Below are positions 7,442 to 9,167 of a DNA stretch of 9,167 nucleotides, piece after piece. The translations under genes were made by a program, and so were the position numbers. Source of the stretch: Candidatus Mesolinea sp. UBA5823 (lineage in GTDB: Bacteria; Chloroflexota; Anaerolineae; Anaerolineales; Anaerolineaceae); assembly GCA_002417685.1 (NCBI GenBank), contig DICP01000122.1, positions 1 through 9,167 on the forward strand, written 5' to 3'. How positions within the stretch are numbered: position 1 is the first letter of the stretch; every line of letters begins with the position of its first letter. The notes under the pieces were generated by a model. It did no database searches, was not told where the DNA came from, and was given only the letters and a program-made list of their open reading frames with translations.

Positions 7442-7472
7442 GGTTTCCTTTCGAGATACTTAACTATTTCTA

Positions 7473-7478
7473 ATTATA
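7473..7478 (-). promoter_or_regulatory. Candidate -10 box for the small membrane protein genes
   Basis: Read on the - strand this is a perfect TATAAT, about 31 bases upstream of the ATG at 7441. A leader of about 25 bases would hold the GAAAGGA site. No good -35 match lies 16-18 bases further upstream. The surrounding 7460-7490 stretch is A/T-rich, so a chance match is possible. Confidence 0.4.
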
Positions 7479-7522
7479 TGAATAATTCTACCTTCTGACT
7501 ATAGAAAATCTACTGAGAAAGG

Positions 7523-7528
7523 TATAAT
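7523..7528 (+). promoter_or_regulatory. Candidate -10 box for the methyltransferase-phosphorylase pair
   Basis: A perfect TATAAT lies 40 bases before the preferred GTG start at 7569. Transcription would begin near 7535. No clear -35 hexamer is seen at normal spacing. With the opposite-strand TATAAT at 7473-7478, the 127-base gap appears to carry two back-to-back promoters. Confidence 0.4.
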
Positions 7529-7550
7529 CCATACCAGTTTCTGGTTGAAA

Positions 7551-7556
7551 AGGGAG
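7551..7556 (+). promoter_or_regulatory. Ribosome-binding site bearing on the methyltransferase start
   Basis: AGGGAG (in AAAAGGGAG) is the only Shine-Dalgarno-like string near this gene. It lies inside the frame opened by the TTG at 7545, so it cannot serve that start; it is 12 bases before the GTG at 7569. That spacing is longer than ideal, but it favours the GTG. Confidence 0.45.
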
Positions 7557-7568
7557 TGCTCTGTACGC

Positions 7569-8405
7569 GTGACCAACTACATCTACTTTGGAGATAACCT
7601 GCCTATCTTAGAAAGCCTGCCGGCTGCGTCGGTCGATCTGATTTACATAGACCCGCCCTTCAACACTGGCAAGGTGCAGGCGCGCCGCCAGCTCAGGACT
7701 ACGCGCGATGCAAACGGTGATCGCGTTGGCTTTGGTGACCAGCACTACAAGACGGAAGTCCTCGCCGAGCAGCGCTACGGGGATACTTTCAGCGATTACG
7801 AAGCCTTCTTGGAGCCGCGATTGCATGAGGCTTATCGTGTGCTTAAGCCGCAAGGCAGCTTTTACTTTCATATCGATTACCGCGAGGTGCATTATTGCAA
7901 GGTGCTGTTGGATAGCATTTTTGGCAGAGAAAATTTTCTCAACGAAATAATTTGGGCGTACGATTTTGGCGGGCGGGCTAAAAATCGCTGGCCAGCCAAA
8001 CACGATAACATCCTTTTTTATGTGAAGGATCACCATAACTACGTCTTCAACCGCGAAGCCATTGACCGTATCCCTTATCTGGCACCAGGTTTAGTAGGCG
8101 CGGAAAAAGCCCGCCGAGGCAAGCTCCCCACGGATACTTGGTGGCATACTATTGTGGGCACCAACAGCCGCGAGAAAACGGGCTATCCCACGCAAAAGCC
8201 AGTGGCGATCTTGGAACGCATCATCCGCGCGTCTTCCAATCCGGGTGACATGGTGCTAGATTTCTTTGCCGGCAGCGGCACGACCGGTCAAGCTTGCCTA
8301 AATCTTAACCGTCAATTTATTCTTATTGATAACAATCCACAGGCATTAGCCGTTATGCACATGCGCTTTGCTAATATCCCGGATATCATTTGGATTGGGG
8401 AGTAA
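7569..8405 (+). CDS. Solitary beta-class DNA methyltransferase (probable N6-adenine)
   Basis: The protein (278 residues from GTG 7569) should transfer a methyl group from S-adenosylmethionine to an exocyclic amino group of a DNA base at a specific site. Catalytic motif IV, DPPFNTGK at residues 28-35, precedes the SAM-binding motif I, DFFAGSGTT at 231-239, which is the beta-class order. YPTQKP at 206-211 is the motif X region. The DPPF form favours N6-adenine over N4-cytosine. Between motifs IV and X lie an Arg-rich insertion (about 37-70) and a WPAKHD segment, likely including target recognition; the site cannot be read from sequence. From memory, this insertion and WPAKHD resemble a solitary methyltransferase widespread in Actinobacteria. 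No restriction or specificity gene is visible beside it. A TTG at 7545 would add eight residues but has no ribosome-binding site. A phosphorylase gene follows after 4 bases. Confidence 0.93.
   Translation: MTNYIYFGDNLPILESLPAASVDLIYIDPPFNTGKVQARRQLRTTRDANGDRVGFGDQHYKTEVLAEQRYGDTFSDYEAFLEPRLHEAYRVLKPQGSFYFHIDYREVHYCKVLLDSIFGRENFLNEIIWAYDFGGRAKNRWPAKHDNILFYVKDHHNYVFNREAIDRIPYLAPGLVGAEKARRGKLPTDTWWHTIVGTNSREKTGYPTQKPVAILERIIRASSNPGDMVLDFFAGSGTTGQACLNLNRQFILIDNNPQALAVMHMRFANIPDIIWIGE
8397..8402 (+). promoter_or_regulatory. Ribosome-binding site for the TTG-started phosphorylase gene
   Basis: GGGGAG overlaps the end of the methyltransferase reading frame and lies seven bases before the TTG at 8410. 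This near-ideal spacing supports the TTG as the true start over the in-frame ATG at 8500. Confidence 0.6.
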
Positions 8406-8409
8406 TACT

Positions 8410-9167
8410 TTGAGCGAAGAAACCTACTTACCAATTCTTGATTTTGACCCTAATCCTCTTGCGATTATCAATCCACCCCAGAATTTGGATGGAGTGGATA
8501 TGCCTAAGCATGTGGTGATTTGCTTCTTCCGCGAAGTGATCGAAAATGTGGTACATACGCACAATGCAGAGATTATCACGCAGCTGCATTCGGAAAACGG
8601 AGCGCATCCTGTCTATTCAATAAACTTGGAAGGGAGACGATTGGCTTTCTTCCACCCCAGTGTAGGAGCGCCATTAGCTGCCGGCTTGATGGACGAAGTG
8701 ATTGCCTTGGGAGCGAAGCATATTATTGCCTGCGGTGGCTGCGGCGTTCTGGATAAGAGTATTAATGTGGGACAGATTTTATTACCAGAGGCGGCTCTTC
8801 GCGATGAAGGCACGTCTTACCATTACCTACCACCCAGCGCTGAAGTGACAGCCGATGCAGCCGCTTTGGCTTCAATCGAGGCTGTGCTCGATGCCCACCA
8901 GATTTCCTATCTATGCACGAAAACCTGGTCCACCGACGGTTTCTACCGCGAAACGCCCGGCAGAGTACAAAAATTCCGTGAGATGGGTTGCTTAGCGGTC
9001 GAAATGGAAGCGGCGGCTTTTATGGCTGTGGCGCAATTTCGTGGTGTTCACTTTGGACAGCTGCTTTATGGTGGCGACATGGTGCATTCTGATGGCTGGG
9101 ATCACCGTGATTGGTGCAGCCGCACGGATATCCGTGAACAGTTGTTTTGGCTCGCTGCTGAAGCTTG
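8410..9167 (+). CDS. Nucleoside phosphorylase family (PNP/UDP) protein, 3' end cut by window
   Basis: The frame is open from TTG 8410 to the window end: 252 codons with no stop, close to the full family length of about 250-290. PNP/UDP-family enzymes cleave the N-glycosidic bond of purine nucleosides or uridine with phosphate, in salvage; some relatives are hydrolases. Supporting features are the central stretch VGAPLAAGLMDEVIALGAKH followed by IIACGGCGVL (C108 to L114), where the family has a conserved glycine-rich turn. There is also an EMEAAA motif (Glu198, Met199, Glu200), which in the family contacts the ribose and base, and YGGD with Asp223. Substrate cannot be told; the uridine/purine distinction is open. 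The TTG is preferred over ATG 8500 because GGGGAG is well spaced and the extra 30 residues (YLPILDFDPNP...) look like the usual N-terminal strand of this group. It is probably co-transcribed with the methyltransferase. Confidence 0.87.
   Translation, partial: MSEETYLPILDFDPNPLAIINPPQNLDGVDMPKHVVICFFREVIENVVHTHNAEIITQLHSENGAHPVYSINLEGRRLAFFHPSVGAPLAAGLMDEVIALGAKHIIACGGCGVLDKSINVGQILLPEAALRDEGTSYHYLPPSAEVTADAAALASIEAVLDAHQISYLCTKTWSTDGFYRETPGRVQKFREMGCLAVEMEAAAFMAVAQFRGVHFGQLLYGGDMVHSDGWDHRDWCSRTDIREQLFWLAAEA

Noticed and set aside
7608..8036. 142-codon open frame on the - strand inside the methyltransferase gene
   Set aside because: It lies wholly antisense to motif-bearing methyltransferase sequence, has no ribosome-binding site or recognisable motif, and is explained as a shadow frame.
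8520..8756. Overlapping + and - strand open frames inside the phosphorylase gene
   Set aside because: The long open frame from TTG 8410 carries family motifs throughout, so these alternatives are shadows.
1..9167. CRISPR arrays, tRNA or rRNA genes, insertion sequences, attachment sites
   Set aside because: No regularly spaced repeats, cloverleaf-like segments, transposase motifs or flanking inverted repeats were seen on reading both strands.

Overview
The window looks like ordinary bacterial chromosome, roughly 50% G+C and densely coded. The Mfd N-terminal region, the presence of a YabE-like cell-wall protein and the pth-mfd-yabE-like-rsmA order together suggest a Gram-positive-type (monoderm) lineage. 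My best guess is Chloroflexota, Anaerolineae-like. This rests on recalled protein style and gene order, not on a search; a Bacillota-related origin is the main alternative.

Left part (1-6573), all on the + strand: the last 43 codons of a gene ending in a membrane helix and a basic tail, then a 136-base gap with a candidate promoter. After it comes a compact housekeeping run: pth (peptidyl-tRNA hydrolase), mfd (transcription-repair coupling factor, overlapping pth by 17 bases), a YabE-like anchored cell-wall protein (four DUF348-like repeats, a G5 domain and a 3D domain), and rsmA/ksgA (16S rRNA dimethyltransferase, joined to the previous gene by an ATGA overlap). The YabE-like gene has its own candidate extended -10 promoter, so the run may be two transcription units: pth-mfd and yabE-like-rsmA.

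Middle part (6574-7441), - strand: two small unrecognised genes that are clearly paralogous. Each encodes an acidic, low-complexity N-terminal region, a KKDG motif, and a long hydrophobic C-terminal region. They converge on rsmA, with a short hairpin between the converging ends. This is the least explained part of the window.

Right part (7442-9167): a 127-base divergent intergenic region with a -10-like TATAAT box on each strand. It is followed on the + strand by a beta-type N6-adenine/N4-cytosine DNA methyltransferase with no restriction gene visible, and, 4 bases after its stop, a nucleoside-phosphorylase-family gene that runs off the window end. I see no tRNA, rRNA, CRISPR array, insertion sequence or origin. 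No stretch above 300 bases lacks a gene.
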